Shown here piece by piece: positions 63,700-64,000 of a DNA stretch of 64,000 nucleotides (positions are counted from its first letter, which is position 1; each line of letters starts with the position of its first letter). Location of the stretch: NCBI RefSeq assembly GCF_011306175.1, contig NZ_CP049914.1:535488-599487 (forward strand), in the 5' to 3' direction. The stretch is from Vibrio sp. HDW18 (GTDB lineage: Bacteria > Pseudomonadota > Gammaproteobacteria > Enterobacterales > Vibrionaceae). The notes beneath the pieces were generated by a model. That model was not told where the DNA came from. It saw only the letters and a program-made list of their open reading frames with translations, and did no database searches. A program made the position numbers and the translations under genes.

Positions 63700-64000
63700 T
63701 GTGCGTGCTTTTGACTGCCAATAGAGATAAAGCCCTTCAATGTCTGATGAACACAGAGACTGCATACTCTCTTTCAACCACGATTCTGGCCAATTCCACC
63801 ATGCCATTTCAAGTAACATCGCTATTTCCACATCAGAAAATCTAAACTTGATATGTTTAGCAGGATTTGAACCGACCACTTCATAAGGTGCAACATCCTT
63901 AGTCACTACTGAACGACTGGCGATTATCGCTCCATGTCCAATTTTAACCCCAGGCATTATCATAGCCTCAGTGCCAATCCACACATCATGACCAATAATT
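63697..64000 (-). CDS. catB: CatB-type xenobiotic acetyltransferase, C-terminal part
   Basis: About 100 C-terminal residues; the start is right of the window. Left-handed beta-helix repeats (IGHDVWIGTEAMIMPGVKIG), GSNPAKHIKFRF and LLEMAWWNWPES are typical of hexapeptide chloramphenicol/streptogramin acetyltransferases. A catB9 cassette is known in the V. cholerae chromosomal integron; identity with it cannot be judged here. Confidence 0.87.
   Translation of the reverse strand, partial: IIGHDVWIGTEAMIMPGVKIGHGAIIASRSVVTKDVAPYEVVGSNPAKHIKFRFSDVEIAMLLEMAWWNWPESWLKESMQSLCSSDIEGLYLYWQSKART

Larger units (their letters stand above)
20971..64000 (-). other. Chromosomal integron cassette array (distal end)
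   Basis: 48 attC sites spaced 0.3-1.4 kb apart (apart from IS66 inserts), each followed on its right by one cassette. attC polarity (TAACAAACGCC...GGCGTTA on the minus strand) places the integrase and attI to the right of the window. No intI-like frame and no attI were found. The array continues past 64000. Confidence 0.95.

Noticed and set aside
20971..64000. CRISPR array
   Set aside because: Repeats are ~120 bp, imperfectly palindromic and separated by genes of variable length; this is an integron, not CRISPR.
61000..64000. Integrase gene or attI at the right end
   Set aside because: No tyrosine-recombinase motifs in any frame; the array simply continues to the window edge, where a partial catB-like gene is cut.
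1..64000. tRNA, rRNA or known riboswitch
   Set aside because: No cloverleaf-like arms or conserved rRNA/riboswitch segments were seen in either strand.

Overview
The window is from a Vibrio, most likely the V. cholerae/V. mimicus/V. metschnikovii neighbourhood. About 48 copies of a ~120-bp repeat match the V. cholerae repeat (VCR) type of integron attC site. The cassettes include genes I recognise from vibrio chromosomal integrons (higB-1/higA-1-like, doc, catB-like), and the flank is ordinary vibrio housekeeping DNA. Species is not settled by the sequence alone. No rRNA, tRNA or CRISPR was seen.

Left part (1-19.7 kb) is a conserved chromosomal flank: yejABEF peptide/microcin importer operon (minus), a DUF3069 protein, a sucrose locus (scrA divergent from scrR-scrB, with two LacI-type operators), trmK, glpM-like, a Nudix hydrolase, a Lon-like protease, a DUF2850 protein, ppnP, the C-terminal remnant of a diguanylate cyclase, and a divergent pair made of an orphan sugar-binding protein and a GH5 lipoprotein mannanase. 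An IS3-family element (19728-20970) sits exactly at the join with the integron and has removed the end of the array.

Right part (20.97 kb to the end) is the distal end of a chromosomal (super)integron. Each unit is one attC plus usually one gene. attC sites read in the minus direction, so most genes are on the minus strand and the integrase/attI should lie beyond the right edge; neither is in the window. I class the attC arms as A (VCR consensus, 25 sites), B (7), C (4), D (2), E (3), F (3) and four singletons. Cassettes carry toxin-antitoxin pairs (Doc, HigBA twice with one broken, TacAT-like GNAT/DUF1778, ParD/RelE), candidate anti-phage genes (AbiC-like, SIR2-like, Trypco2, an AAA/STAND-like ATPase), nucleases (HNH, DUF2726, a PD-(D/E)XK-like protein), VOC proteins, acetyltransferases, DUF2971 (twice), YaaC, ClbS/DfsB, flavin reductase and many unknown small membrane proteins. 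About nine cassettes have no credible gene and fall into repeated families.

The array has been remodelled by IS66 elements. A nested cluster (23250-29537) breaks higB and contains two copies of one IS66 (A) plus one of another (B); a second IS66-B lies at 44989-47363 with a clean 8-bp target duplication. Several cassettes are duplicated. The most general unexplained pattern is that the two ends of nearly every cassette are complementary well beyond the known 7-bp integron core.
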